From Streptomyces geranii (GTDB lineage Bacteria > Actinomycetota > Actinomycetes > Streptomycetales > Streptomycetaceae): a stretch of DNA of 64,000 bases. Location: NCBI RefSeq assembly GCF_002954775.1, contig NZ_PJME01000004.1, positions 1-64,000 on the forward strand, read 5' to 3'. A program made the translations under genes and the position numbers. Numbering within the stretch: the first letter of the stretch is position 1; every line of letters begins with the position of its first letter. The notes under the pieces are model-generated. The model had not been told where the DNA came from, did not search any database, and saw only the letters and a list, made by a program, of their open reading frames with translations. Below are positions 45,167 through 53,580 of the stretch, piece after piece.

Positions 45167-46048
45167 TCAGGAGGCCCGGAGCAGCGGTGCGATCACGCCG
45201 AGGGAGTCCGCACGGGTGAGCATCGTGTAGTGGTCGCCCGGACAGCGGTGAGCGGTGAGGCCGTGGGGGGCGAGCGGGCGCCAGCCGAGCGTGGGGTCGG
45301 CCGGGACCAGGCTGCGTTCGGGCTGCACCAGCGTCACGGGCAGCGGGGCGGTTCCGGGGTGGTGCGGTGCCGTCAGCCGGTTGTTGCGCAACAGGCCGTC
45401 GACGTAGGTGTCGTAGAGCTTGCGCAGCCCCGGCAGCGGGGTGTCCGGCAGCAGTGCGCCGGAGGCGGTCGCGGCGTCGAGGACCGCGGTGAGCCCGTCG
45501 TCGGTGCCGCAGCCGGCCAGCCGGTCCAGGTCCAGGGGTACGGGCCTGCCGCGCTTGGCGCCCAGGTACATGGCGAACCAGCTGAGCAGCAGCTCGGGGC
45601 GCAGCGCGTCGTCGGGCTGCTTGTACTCCTCGACGGGGGCGATGCTGTCCAGCACCACCAGACGCCCGGGCCGTCGCTCGGCCGGCATCAGCCGGGTCGC
45701 CGCCAGCGCGAGCACCCCGCCGAAGGACCAGCCGGCCAGGGTCCAACTCCCGTCCGTGGCAGCGCCGTTCTCCTGCCGGGACCGCTCCAGCGCGGCCAGC
45801 AGCAGGGCCGCCAGGTCCTCCACGGTGGTCGCCGCCCGGCCACCGGTGAGCGCCGCTTCCGCGTACTCGGGGACCGCGCCCAGGTCGAGCACCGTGAGCC
45901 CGGTGCCGTCCGGCAGGGCGCCCGCGAGGCCCTCGTACACCTCGACGGAGAGGGCGCCCGGATGGACGACGTACACCGTGGACCCGCCGGGGACGGCGGG
46001 GCGGAAGGCGCGGGCGACCGGCGGTGGACCCTTACGCGGTGGCCGCAC
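45167..46048 (-). CDS. Type I-like thioesterase (alpha/beta hydrolase) of the PUFA-like operon
   Basis: A 293-residue hydrolase with nucleophile elbow AGWSFGGVLALA (Ser108) and C-terminal catalytic His in CPGDHYTML (His273). Lid insert at LLSWFAMYLGAKRG. Similar to NRPS/PKS terminal thioesterases. Classical PUFA clusters do not have this; they release by an acyltransferase or other means. It overlaps the upstream ACP gene by 17 bases, so the two are co-translated. Likely releases the finished acyl chain as a free acid or onto a nucleophile. Confidence 0.9.
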   Translation of the reverse strand: MRPPRKGPPPVARAFRPAVPGGSTVYVVHPGALSVEVYEGLAGALPDGTGLTVLDLGAVPEYAEAALTGGRAATTVEDLAALLLAALERSRQENGAATDGSWTLAGWSFGGVLALAATRLMPAERRPGRLVVLDSIAPVEEYKQPDDALRPELLLSWFAMYLGAKRGRPVPLDLDRLAGCGTDDGLTAVLDAATASGALLPDTPLPGLRKLYDTYVDGLLRNNRLTAPHHPGTAPLPVTLVQPERSLVPADPTLGWRPLAPHGLTAHRCPGDHYTMLTRADSLGVIAPLLRAS

Positions 46049-46298
46049 GACGGCCGCACTCCTCGGCTATGTAGGCCGCCAGGTCCTTCACGGTCGGGTG
46101 GTACCAGAGCGTCGTCGTGCTCAGCTCGAAACCGAGCCAGTTCTCCATCTCGCCGGCGAGGATGAGCGCCTCGGTCGAGTCGAGATCGAGTTCGTCGAAG
46201 TACACCTCGGGCGAGACCTCGCCCGTCGCCACGCCCATCCGGTGGGCGATCTTCTCGATCAGCCAGTCCTGGGCCTCACGAGCGGTCACTACGGCCAT
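46032..46298 (-). CDS. Free-standing acyl carrier protein
   Basis: An 88-residue ACP: EVYFDELDLDSTEALILAGEMENWLGFELSTTTLWYHPTVKDLAAYIAEE, with Ser41 in DLDST as the phosphopantetheine site (atypical DST in place of DSL). It is the first gene of the operon and overlaps the thioesterase gene. Candidates for its role are loading a special starter or carrying the chain to the two acyl-CoA dehydrogenases. Start ATG 46298; upstream in-frame residues are low-complexity. Confidence 0.9.
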   Translation of the reverse strand: MAVVTAREAQDWLIEKIAHRMGVATGEVSPEVYFDELDLDSTEALILAGEMENWLGFELSTTTLWYHPTVKDLAAYIAEECGRRAATA

Positions 46299-46704
46299 GG
46301 TGTGTCGTCCTTCCCTGTGGCGCGCGCCCGGCGGGACCCGGGGCGCGAGCGGATGGTGAATACGCCTGCCCGGCATCAATGGGGGACCGGGTACGGAAAT
46401 GGTCGATACGGACGGCAGTGATTTGTGACTGACTTCACGCGGAGTGCGGCAGAGAACAACCCGTCAGTAGACAGGTGCAGTAGGAATCCGGTCTCTTTGG
46501 TCCAGACATGCGCTTCCACATGAAAGGAGCTGCGTTCGGGAGTGGCCGCCCGAAGCATGCAGGCCACAGTCTTGCCAGTTGACTGAATCTTGGACAACCA
46601 CTCTTCCGGAGAGTGGAAAGAAATCGTGGTTTACGGGCGTAGAACGCGAGGCGGAATGTGTTACCGGCGGGTGAACTTTCGGCCGGTGACTTCGTCGGCG
46701 GCCT
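46299..46704 (-). promoter_or_regulatory. 406-bp leader/promoter region of the PUFA-like operon
   Basis: This region lies between the araC stop and the ACP gene and has no convincing gene; a 73-codon frame at 46376-46597 has no family signal. It is less GC-rich than its surroundings and is where the operon promoter must lie. It contains the dyad CCACTCT-TCCGG-AGAGTGG (46598-46616), 7-bp perfect arms, which may be the araC terminator or a regulator site. Confidence 0.5.
46598..46616. promoter_or_regulatory. Short hairpin upstream of the PUFA-like operon
   Basis: CCACTCT and AGAGTGG are perfect 7-bp arms around a 5-base loop, about 300 bases upstream of the ACP start and 90 bases after the araC stop. 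There is no T-run, so it is either an intrinsic terminator of actinomycete type or a binding site. Confidence 0.4.
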
Positions 46705-47610
46705 CTAATCCCGTGGTCCGGCACCCCGCCGGAAAGCGCCGGGTGTCATATTCACCCGACGTATGAAGAACTTCCCGAAGTTCGTGACTTCGGTGAATCC
46801 GAGCTGGCGGGCGATGCTGCCGACGGGCAGATCCGTGTGCACCAGCAGACGCTTCGCCTCCAGGGCGACCCGGGCGTCGATGAGGTCCTTCGTGGTGGTG
46901 CCGGCGACGCTGCGGCAGGCCCGCGAGAGGGTGCGGGGCGTGCAGTTGAGCGCGGCGGCGTAGTCCTCGACCAGCCGCGTCTTGCGGTAGGAGTCCTCCA
47001 GCTCGCGGCGGAAACGCAGGAAGAGTTCGCCGTTCTCGCCGGCCGGGCTGCCGCTGTGCTGCTGGTCCGCGCGGTGGCTGCGGCACATCTGGTCGATGTG
47101 GAGCAGGGCGACCGCCAGCAGATGCTTCAGGAGATCCTCGCCCAGGCCCTCGTCGGGCCGCTCGAACTCCTCGCGGAGCAGGGCGAGCACCCGCCGGAAG
47201 GTGCCCAGTTCGTCGTCGGTGAGTTGCCAGTGGGAGGGCCGCAGGACGTCGTCGAGCATCCCCATGTGGGCTCGCAGCCGCAACGGGAACGTCTCGGTGA
47301 ACATCACCAGACAGGCCTCCATGTCCGAGGGCAACTCGAACTGGATCACCTGGTTCGGCCTGATCCACAACAGGGAACCCACCCGGGAGGGGTAGGGCGT
47401 GGAGTCGATCGTGAAGGCGCCGGTACCCTCTTCGACCAGCACGATCTGGTGGAAGTCGAGCCGGTGCGGGGTGGCGGTGAAGTCCACGAGACCCGCCTCG
47501 CGGATCTTGTCCCGCACCTCGCTCAGGGTGGTCATGGCCATGCCCACTCCGGGTCTGCAGACGGGGGTGTAGGGGACTACCGGTATCGGTAACGAAGCGA
47601 AATCGACCAT
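46705..47610 (-). CDS. AraC-family transcriptional regulator
   Basis: A 301-residue protein with an N-terminal cupin-like sensor (about 30-110: TPHRLDFHQIVLVEEGTGAFTIDSTPYPSRVGSLLWIRPNQVIQFELP) and two C-terminal helix-turn-helices (VEDYAAALNCTPRTLSRACRSVAGTTTKDLI and GSIARQLGFTEVTNFGKFFIRRVNMTPGAFRR). It precedes the PUFA-like operon on the same strand and is the likely activator. The ATG at 47610 is kept; an internal ATG at 47539 with GGAG is an alternative. Confidence 0.87.
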   Translation of the reverse strand: MVDFASLPIPVVPYTPVCRPGVGMAMTTLSEVRDKIREAGLVDFTATPHRLDFHQIVLVEEGTGAFTIDSTPYPSRVGSLLWIRPNQVIQFELPSDMEACLVMFTETFPLRLRAHMGMLDDVLRPSHWQLTDDELGTFRRVLALLREEFERPDEGLGEDLLKHLLAVALLHIDQMCRSHRADQQHSGSPAGENGELFLRFRRELEDSYRKTRLVEDYAAALNCTPRTLSRACRSVAGTTTKDLIDARVALEAKRLLVHTDLPVGSIARQLGFTEVTNFGKFFIRRVNMTPGAFRRGAGPRD

Positions 47611-47745
47611 GAGCGTTCCGGAATCGACCTTTCTCGGGCTCCTTTAAAAATCAATGATAGGTGTGGCCGCCCGTTGCTGGATCACTCCGGCGCATGCACG
47701 AGCAACAATCCCCACACGATGTGCAGGTGAAGGGAAGTAGACGGG
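47611..47745. promoter_or_regulatory. Divergent promoter region of araC and iclR
   Basis: 135 bases between the two regulator starts, with the AT-rich run TTTAAAAATCAATGATAG at 47644-47661. AAGGGAAG serves as ribosome site for the iclR gene. Shared control of both regulators is plausible. Confidence 0.45.
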
Positions 47746-48534
47746 ATGACCACCCACCCCGGCGCCCCCGAGCGCTCGGTTGTCGACCGGACGCTCAGCA
47801 TCCTCGGCGTCTTCGACCGCGACAACCGCACCCTGACGCTGAGCGACATCAGCCGCCGCTCAGGTCTTCCGGTCGCCACGGTCCATCGCATCGTCAACAA
47901 GCTCCACGGCTGGGGTGCGCTGGAACGAAGAGAGGAGGGCGGTTACAGCATCGGTCTGCGACTGTGGGAGACGGCGACGCTGGCCCCCCGCTACTCGGGC
48001 CTCGCCGAGGCCGCGCAGCCGCACCTCGTCGACCTCCACGCCCAGTGCGGCGGCGCGGCGGTCCTCGCCCTGCGGGACGGGACGGAGAGCGTCTGCATCT
48101 CCTTCCTCTCCAACGACGCCGCTCTCACGGCCCATTGGGGCGACCCCGGCCGCCGGCTCCCGCTGCACGTCACCGCGGTGGGCCTGGTCCTGCTGGCCAA
48201 CGCGGGCGCCGGACTGCAGGACGAGATCTGCGCAGGCCCGCTGCGCGCGTACACCGCCGCCACGATCACCGACGGCACCACCCTGCGCAACTGCCTCAAC
48301 AAGTCCCGGCGCGAGGGGTACACGATGGTCCGCGGCACCCTGCGCGAGGGCCGCGGCGCCATCGCGGCCCCGGTACGCAACGCACGCGGCACCGTCGTGG
48401 CGGCGGTCGGCATCGTGAGCCCGGTGGACATGCTCCAGCCGTCCCGCCTGACCCCCCTGATCCTGGCCACGGCGGAGGCGGTCTCCCAGCACGACCGGAC
48501 GGAGGGCTGGCGGATGGCGGGGGTGGGGGCATAG
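47746..48534 (+). CDS. IclR-family transcriptional regulator
   Basis: A 262-residue protein. Residues 8-70 (RSVVDRTLSILGVFDRDNRTLTLSDISRRSGLPVATVHRIVNKLHGWGALERR) are the winged helix. The C-terminal effector domain contains GRGAIAAPVRNARGTVVAAVGIVSPVDM. Divergent from araC and upstream of tauD/LLM genes; target unknown, either the PUFA-like operon or the dioxygenase pair. Confidence 0.9.
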   Translation: MTTHPGAPERSVVDRTLSILGVFDRDNRTLTLSDISRRSGLPVATVHRIVNKLHGWGALERREEGGYSIGLRLWETATLAPRYSGLAEAAQPHLVDLHAQCGGAAVLALRDGTESVCISFLSNDAALTAHWGDPGRRLPLHVTAVGLVLLANAGAGLQDEICAGPLRAYTAATITDGTTLRNCLNKSRREGYTMVRGTLREGRGAIAAPVRNARGTVVAAVGIVSPVDMLQPSRLTPLILATAEAVSQHDRTEGWRMAGVGA

Positions 48535-48545
48535 CCCCCGGCCCA

Positions 48546-48611
48546 GAGGGGCGCGGGGCTGCGTCGATCTACAACTCCGCCGTGTGGGCGCGACCGGCCA
48601 CGACGCATCCG
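48546..48611 (+). repeat. Dispersed intergenic repeat (variant copy)
   Basis: AGAGGGGCGCGGGGCTGCGT starts a ~65-base unit with GGGCGCGACCGGCCACGACG at its end. It shares the GGGGCGCGGGG core with the copies at 27762 and 61038 and resembles a common Streptomyces intergenic element. It sits between iclR and tauD and may form a GC-rich stem. Confidence 0.65.
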
Positions 48612-48694
48612 TGGACGACACACAAGGCTCCCGGCGGAGCCCCTACGCTCAGGTGAGGCCGACGAACCACACCGCCCCCACGATCGGAGCGTGC

Positions 48695-49693
48695 ATGACG
48701 ACGGATCGGACCACGAACGGCGAAGTGCCGCCCACGGCAAGGGAGTCGGGGTCACCCACCGCCGACGTGAAGGTGAGTCCGGTCGCCGGGCACATCGGCG
48801 CCGAGATCTCCGGCGTCGACCTGACCGAACCCCTGAACGACACCGTGGTCGCCACGATCAGGGCGGCCGTCCTGCGCTGGAAGGTGGTTTTCTTCCGCGA
48901 CCAGCGGCTGGACCACGCCGCCCACCTCGCGTTCGCCCGCCGCTTCGGCGACCCCGTCGTCCTCCGCCGCCGCGGCGGCGCCTCACCGCCCGACTTCCCC
49001 GAGGTCGAGACGACCGCCGACCGCCTCGAACTCGGCGGACGCTACGGCATGGAGCACACCGAGTGGCTGGAACGCCGCCGCCACTCCCTGCTGCGCGGCT
49101 GGCACTGCGACCACGGCGCCCGTATCGACCCGCCCGCCGCGACCGTCCTGCGCGCCGAGACCGTACCGCCGTACGGCGGCGACACCACCTGGTCCAACCT
49201 GGCCGCCGCGTACGCCGGACTCTCCGCGCCCGTACGGGAGTTCGTGGACGGACTGCGGGCCGAGCACCGGCTCGGCGTCGGCTACCAGTCGCGCCCCGGC
49301 GACGACGCGTACCTCCGGCACCTGCTCGACCACCAGGTCGCCTCCGTGCACCCGTTGGTCAGGGTCCACCCGGAGACGGGCGAGCGGGTGCTGTTCGTCA
49401 ACGGCTACTACCTGGAGCAGATCGTGGACGTCTCCCGCGCGGAGAGCCGCCTGCTCCTGGAGCTGCTGCTCGAACAGGCGACCAGGCCCGAGTACACGGT
49501 CCGCTTCCGCTGGGAGCCCGGCAGCGTCGCCTTCTGGGACAACCGGGCCACCATCCACCTCGCCCCCAGCGACAACGCCCACCTCGGCCACCCCCGGGTC
49601 ATGCACCGTGTGATGCTGACCGGCGACATCCCGGCCGGAGTGGACGGCAAGCCTTCGCAGCCGGTCACCGGCACCGCACCCGGGAGGTGGTGA
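48695..49693 (+). CDS. TauD/TfdA-family Fe(II)/2-oxoglutarate dioxygenase
   Basis: A 332-residue dioxygenase. Iron facial triad: His137 and Asp139 (GWHCDHG) and His288 (WDNRATIHLAP); Arg305 (HRVMLTGD) is the 2-oxoglutarate ligand. N-terminal VAGHIGAEISGVDLTEPLN is characteristic of the TauD/TfdA family. Substrate could be a sulfonate or an aryloxyalkanoate-like compound; no sulfonate transporter is adjacent. Frame is open upstream, but ATG 48695 starts the conserved part. Confidence 0.9.
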   Translation: MTTDRTTNGEVPPTARESGSPTADVKVSPVAGHIGAEISGVDLTEPLNDTVVATIRAAVLRWKVVFFRDQRLDHAAHLAFARRFGDPVVLRRRGGASPPDFPEVETTADRLELGGRYGMEHTEWLERRRHSLLRGWHCDHGARIDPPAATVLRAETVPPYGGDTTWSNLAAAYAGLSAPVREFVDGLRAEHRLGVGYQSRPGDDAYLRHLLDHQVASVHPLVRVHPETGERVLFVNGYYLEQIVDVSRAESRLLLELLLEQATRPEYTVRFRWEPGSVAFWDNRATIHLAPSDNAHLGHPRVMHRVMLTGDIPAGVDGKPSQPVTGTAPGRW

Positions 49694-49700
49694 GGGCGCC

Positions 49701-50771
49701 TCAGCCGGTGGCCGACGGCTGCCAGCCCAGAGCGGGCCCGAGCCGGGTCGCGATGTCGGTGAGGATCTGGACGTAGTCCTCGTGCTCGAAGGTGAACGGC
49801 AGCGCGAAGGCCACCTCGTCGATCTCCTGGAACGCGACGTGCGCGTACAGGCGTTCGGCGATCTCGGCCGATGTGCCGACGAGGTCCGGCGCGAACATCA
49901 TGCGCGCCGGACCCTGCGGGCTCGCGGTCCTCGGCAGCCGCTTCGCCGCGTACTCCTCGTACCTCGCGCGCTGCCCGGGCGAGGCGCTGTCGGTCGGGAT
50001 GACGACGAGCCCCTGGGAGACCCGGGCCCGCTCACCGTCCGGATGACGCTCACGGAAGGCCCGTACGTGCGACAACTGGATCGAGGCGAAGTCCGGCGAC
50101 CCACCGCTGTCCCCACTTCCCCCGCTTGCCCCGCCCTCTTCGAGTCCTTCCGCCTTTACGACACTGCTGGTCAGGAAGTTCATCCCGTGCTCGCCGGCCC
50201 ACTGCGCCGACCGCAGGCTCCCGCCGCCGTACCACAGCCGTCGCCCCAGCCCGGGGGAATGCGGCTGCACCCGGTCGGAGAACACCTCGAACCCCTCGAC
50301 CCCGCTGAAGTCGGTGGCGGGCTTGCCGCGGACGAGGTCCAGGAGCCGCTGCACACGCTCGTAGCCGAAGTCCTCGGCGTCCGCCGTGTCGGGGTAGAGG
50401 GCGTCCTTGACCTGGTCGAAGTGCATCGGCGGGCCCACGCTCAGACCCGGGTTGAGCCGGCCGCCGGAGAGGATGTCGACGGTCGCCAGGTCCTCCGCGA
50501 GGCGCAGCGGGTTCTCCCAGCCCAGCGGGATGACCGCGGTGCCCAGCTCGATCCGCCGGGTGCGCTGCGAGGCCGCCGCGAGGACGGCGACGGGGGAGGA
50601 GATCCCGTACTGGAGATGGCGGTGGCGCAGCCACGCGCTGTCGAAGCCGAGCCGCTCACCCAGCTCGATGATCTCCAGCGTCGACTCGTGCCCGGCCCGA
50701 GGATCGTCCCCGTCGAACAGCCCGATGGTGAGAAAGCCCAGCTTGCGCAGGGGGTGAGAGGGGGACGGCAC
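49701..50771 (-). CDS. LLM-class flavin-dependent oxidoreductase
   Basis: A 356-residue luciferase-like monooxygenase: KLGFLTIGLFDGDDPRAGHESTLEIIELGERLGFDSAWLRHRHLQYGISSPVAVLAAASQRTRRIELGTAVIPLGWENPLRLAEDLATVDILSGGRL, the N-terminal half of the barrel. A Gly/Ser-rich insert (GGASGGSGDSGGS) interrupts the middle. It uses FMNH2 or F420. Converges with tauD with 7 bases between stops. GTG start with GGAGGAG. Confidence 0.88.
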   Translation of the reverse strand: MPSPSHPLRKLGFLTIGLFDGDDPRAGHESTLEIIELGERLGFDSAWLRHRHLQYGISSPVAVLAAASQRTRRIELGTAVIPLGWENPLRLAEDLATVDILSGGRLNPGLSVGPPMHFDQVKDALYPDTADAEDFGYERVQRLLDLVRGKPATDFSGVEGFEVFSDRVQPHSPGLGRRLWYGGGSLRSAQWAGEHGMNFLTSSVVKAEGLEEGGASGGSGDSGGSPDFASIQLSHVRAFRERHPDGERARVSQGLVVIPTDSASPGQRARYEEYAAKRLPRTASPQGPARMMFAPDLVGTSAEIAERLYAHVAFQEIDEVAFALPFTFEHEDYVQILTDIATRLGPALGWQPSATG

Positions 50772-50801
50772 GGACTCCTCCAGCGGATGTCGTACGGACG
50801 T

Positions 50802-52358
50802 TCACACCCCGTCGATTGTGCCAGGCGGCCGGGTGAACGGGATCGTGACCTCGTCCTCGACCGGCGGATCCAGCTCCTGGCTGAGCAGGCCGGTCGCGGA
50901 GAAGCAGCGCAGCCGGACCGCCTCCGGGGAGACGTCGAAACGCAGGAAGCTCTTGAAGAAGGGCGGGCTGTACGTCGCCGAGCCGGGCGAGAAGAGCTGG
51001 GTGTACGTCTTGCGCACCGGGAGCCGCAGCCGCCGGGTGCGGTCGGGTCGGCCGGCCGTGCCCAGCAGACCGGCGACCAGCCGGACGCGCCGGGTGAGCC
51101 GGACGGGCTCGCTCAGGGAGCGCGTCGGACCGATGCCCAGGCGCTCGGCGATCACGGCCGCCGCCTCGGCCTCGGAGAGGGTGAAGAAGCGCTTGAGGTG
51201 CAGACGTCGGCCGTAGACCCTGCTGTAGAAGGCCAGTGAGTCGCCGCGCAGCGGATAGCAGCGGAAGTCGTCCTCGGTGACGTCGGCGACCGAGACGCGC
51301 TTGATGGTGTGCGTGGCGTGCGTGAAGGCCCCGCCGCCGCCCGAGACGACGTACTGGATCGTCCGGCCGTGCACGTCCACCGGATAGCGCTGGTAGTTGT
51401 GGATGTCGCCGCCTATCGCGGCCACGAAGTTGCGCTCCGGGTCGCGGACCAGGTCGTCGACCGTGCCGCCGCCGTCGATCGGGCAGGGGTGGTGCTCGCC
51501 GTCCACGTACAGGGGCGACCCGGTGACGAGGATCTTCGGGACCGGCCCGGCGGACACCTCCCGCAGCCAGCGGCCCTGTTCGGCGTCGAGCGTGCCCAGC
51601 AGACCGGTGTCGATGCCTATGATCCGCACGGGTCCGGCGTCGATCGCCCAGTACGGGCCCGGCTGTACCGCCTGTTGGGCCGGTGCGGGCCTCAACTTGG
51701 TCGCCTCCGCCAGGCGTTGCTCGTCCACCGCGCTCGGCCTGTGCCACAGGAGCCCGCGCAGCCAGGCCCGGGTGAGCGGGCGCGGCGCGGGTTCCGCCGG
51801 GAGGGGCGGGGCGTCGCAGAAGACGCGCATGAACCCGTTCAGGTCCTCGTACCAGTCGTGGTTGCCCGGTATCGCGTAGATGGGCGCCGGGTAGTCCTGG
51901 TAGGGGCGGAAGAACTTCGTGTTGTAGTCGTCGGTCGCCCCGACCGGGTAGATCACGTCACTGGCGAGCACGGTGAACGCGGTGTCCTGACCCACCTTCA
52001 GAAAGCCCGGGACGACGGCGTATTGGGGCGCGTCGCCCTCGCCGGTGTCGCCGATGACCATGAAGGAGAAGCGGTCCGGGTCGGCGCGCCGGACCACCTT
52101 GTCGGCGGGTGCGCCCGCGGCCGTGCGCTGCTCCGCCCAACGGCTCCGGGTCCGGCCCGTCGGGTCCCCGAACCAGGAGGCGAGCACGCCGTTGCGGGCG
52201 GGCCACAGTGTGCGGGGGTTCAGCCACGAGAGCTTCTCGACCCGGGCGGGCATCAACTCCCGGTAGGCGCCCGGCTCTTCGGCGCCCCAGCCGGCGCCCT
52301 CGGCGGTGTCGCGGGACGAGTGGGCGCGTACGGAATCGGCCCGTGATGAGTCAGCCAT
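50802..52358 (-). CDS. Metallophosphoesterase (calcineurin-like)
   Basis: A 518-residue protein with the calcineurin-type blocks: FMVIGDTGEGD (D-x-G/D), LASDVIYPVG (GDxx equivalent), YAIPGNHDWYED (GNHD), and FVAAIGGDIHNYQRY (GGDxHxxxR). No clear signal peptide or membrane segment. The N-terminus (MADSSRADSVRAHSS) is Ser/Arg-rich. Frame is open upstream to 52562; ATG 52358 chosen because it lies 20 bases after the MHYT stop, suggesting co-transcription. Confidence 0.87.
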   Translation of the reverse strand: MADSSRADSVRAHSSRDTAEGAGWGAEEPGAYRELMPARVEKLSWLNPRTLWPARNGVLASWFGDPTGRTRSRWAEQRTAAGAPADKVVRRADPDRFSFMVIGDTGEGDAPQYAVVPGFLKVGQDTAFTVLASDVIYPVGATDDYNTKFFRPYQDYPAPIYAIPGNHDWYEDLNGFMRVFCDAPPLPAEPAPRPLTRAWLRGLLWHRPSAVDEQRLAEATKLRPAPAQQAVQPGPYWAIDAGPVRIIGIDTGLLGTLDAEQGRWLREVSAGPVPKILVTGSPLYVDGEHHPCPIDGGGTVDDLVRDPERNFVAAIGGDIHNYQRYPVDVHGRTIQYVVSGGGGAFTHATHTIKRVSVADVTEDDFRCYPLRGDSLAFYSRVYGRRLHLKRFFTLSEAEAAAVIAERLGIGPTRSLSEPVRLTRRVRLVAGLLGTAGRPDRTRRLRLPVRKTYTQLFSPGSATYSPPFFKSFLRFDVSPEAVRLRCFSATGLLSQELDPPVEDEVTIPFTRPPGTIDGV

Positions 52359-52378
52359 CGGGGCACCGTAGCAATGTC

Positions 52379-53302
52379 CTACAGTCGAAGATCCGTCCGG
52401 GGCGAGGTCCGCTGCCAACTCGGCTTCGGCCGACCCGTTTCCTGCCTCGGCTGTTGCCCTGTTTCCTGCCCCGACGGCTGTCCGAACGACTGACCCGCCG
52501 ACTGCCTCGGGATCTGCCGGATCTGCCCCTCGGCCTGCTGCCGGGTGCCCTTCGCGCCCCATTCGCCGTCGCCGAGCACCAGCAGCGGGTCGAACATCAC
52601 CACGACCGAGGCCAGCAGCAGGAAGATGGCCGGACCGATCAGCATCGGCAGCAGCAGCGAGGTCGGCGAGTCACCGGCCCAGGTCGCGCCGCCCGAGTCG
52701 TGCAGATGCACGCTGACGGCGGCCATGCCCGTGTAGTGCATCCCGCTGACGGCCACCCCCATCACCAGACTGGCCCCGAGGCTGGTCACGAAACCCCGGA
52801 TGGACACGGCGGCCCACAGCGCGGCGGTCGCGGCGGCGACGGCGATCACCACGGAGAGGGCCACGGTCGCCGTGTCGTAGTGGATCTCGCCGTTCAGATG
52901 GAGCGCCGCCATACCGAGGTAGTGCATCGCGGCCACACCGAGACCGGTGATGACGCCCGCGACGGAGAGCGCGACCGGTGTGGCGCCGCGATAGCCGACG
53001 ACGAACACACCGATACCGACGACGACTATCGCCACGGCGAGACTGATGACCGTGAGCCCGACGTCGTACCGGACCGCGGTCTCCTCGACCTGGAACCCGA
53101 TCATCGCGATGAAATGCATCGTCCAGATGCCGCACCCGATGGCAGACGCCCCCAGCGCCAGCCAACCCGGCTTCCAGGACTCCTCGTTGAGCAGCGATCT
53201 GACCACGCAGCGCAGCCCCAGGGCGCTCCCCAGGCAGGCCATGATGTAGGCGGCAACCGGGGTGACGAACCCGTAACTGAATCCGTCAATTGTTCCTTGC
53301 AT
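52379..53302 (-). CDS. MHYT-domain membrane sensor
   Basis: A 307-residue protein with about seven membrane helices and three MHYT-type repeats: WTMHFIAMIGF, AAMHYLGMAAL and SGMHYTGMAAV, proposed to bind a metal and sense a diatomic gas or redox state. The start MQGTIDGFSYGFVTPVAAYIMACLG matches the family. The C-terminus is an unusual 50-residue Gln/Gly/Arg-rich tail. No signalling output domain is fused. Co-transcribed with the metallophosphoesterase. Confidence 0.87.
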   Translation of the reverse strand: MQGTIDGFSYGFVTPVAAYIMACLGSALGLRCVVRSLLNEESWKPGWLALGASAIGCGIWTMHFIAMIGFQVEETAVRYDVGLTVISLAVAIVVVGIGVFVVGYRGATPVALSVAGVITGLGVAAMHYLGMAALHLNGEIHYDTATVALSVVIAVAAATAALWAAVSIRGFVTSLGASLVMGVAVSGMHYTGMAAVSVHLHDSGGATWAGDSPTSLLLPMLIGPAIFLLLASVVVMFDPLLVLGDGEWGAKGTRQQAEGQIRQIPRQSAGQSFGQPSGQETGQQPRQETGRPKPSWQRTSPRTDLRL

Positions 53303-53516
53303 ATGCCAAATCCCCCCGAGATACGCCATGTTGAGGGTGAAATTCTCGCTTCACGTGCGAGTAAAGCAAGGAGTTACCGCGAGTATCGGGTGAATATTTC
53401 TTGACTGAAGGTCAGGGGGCTGCGGAGAAGCCGATACCCGGGCGGAATCCCCTGTTCCGGTACGGGTGCTGCCGTCCGGCCCGCTGATCGCTATGCTGCG
53501 CGGCAAAGCGTTCAAA

Positions 53517-53570
53517 CGAACATGACGAACACGACGAACACAACGAACACGGCGAACTCGACGAGTATGG
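53517..53570 (+). repeat. 9-bp tandem repeat upstream of the sugar-operon regulator
   Basis: Six consecutive 9-base units beginning CGAACATGA, CGAACACGA, CGAACACAA, CGAACACGG, CGAACTCGA and CGAGTATGG end 10 bases before the regulator ATG. Preceded by the dyad GTTCAAACGAAC. It could tune translation or serve as repressor half-sites. Confidence 0.8.
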
Positions 53571-53580
53571 AGCGAACGGT

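Noticed and set aside
46376..46597. 73-codon minus-strand open frame in the leader of the PUFA-like operon
   Set aside because: No ribosome site of note, no homology pattern, codon use unlike genes here; treated as leader DNA.
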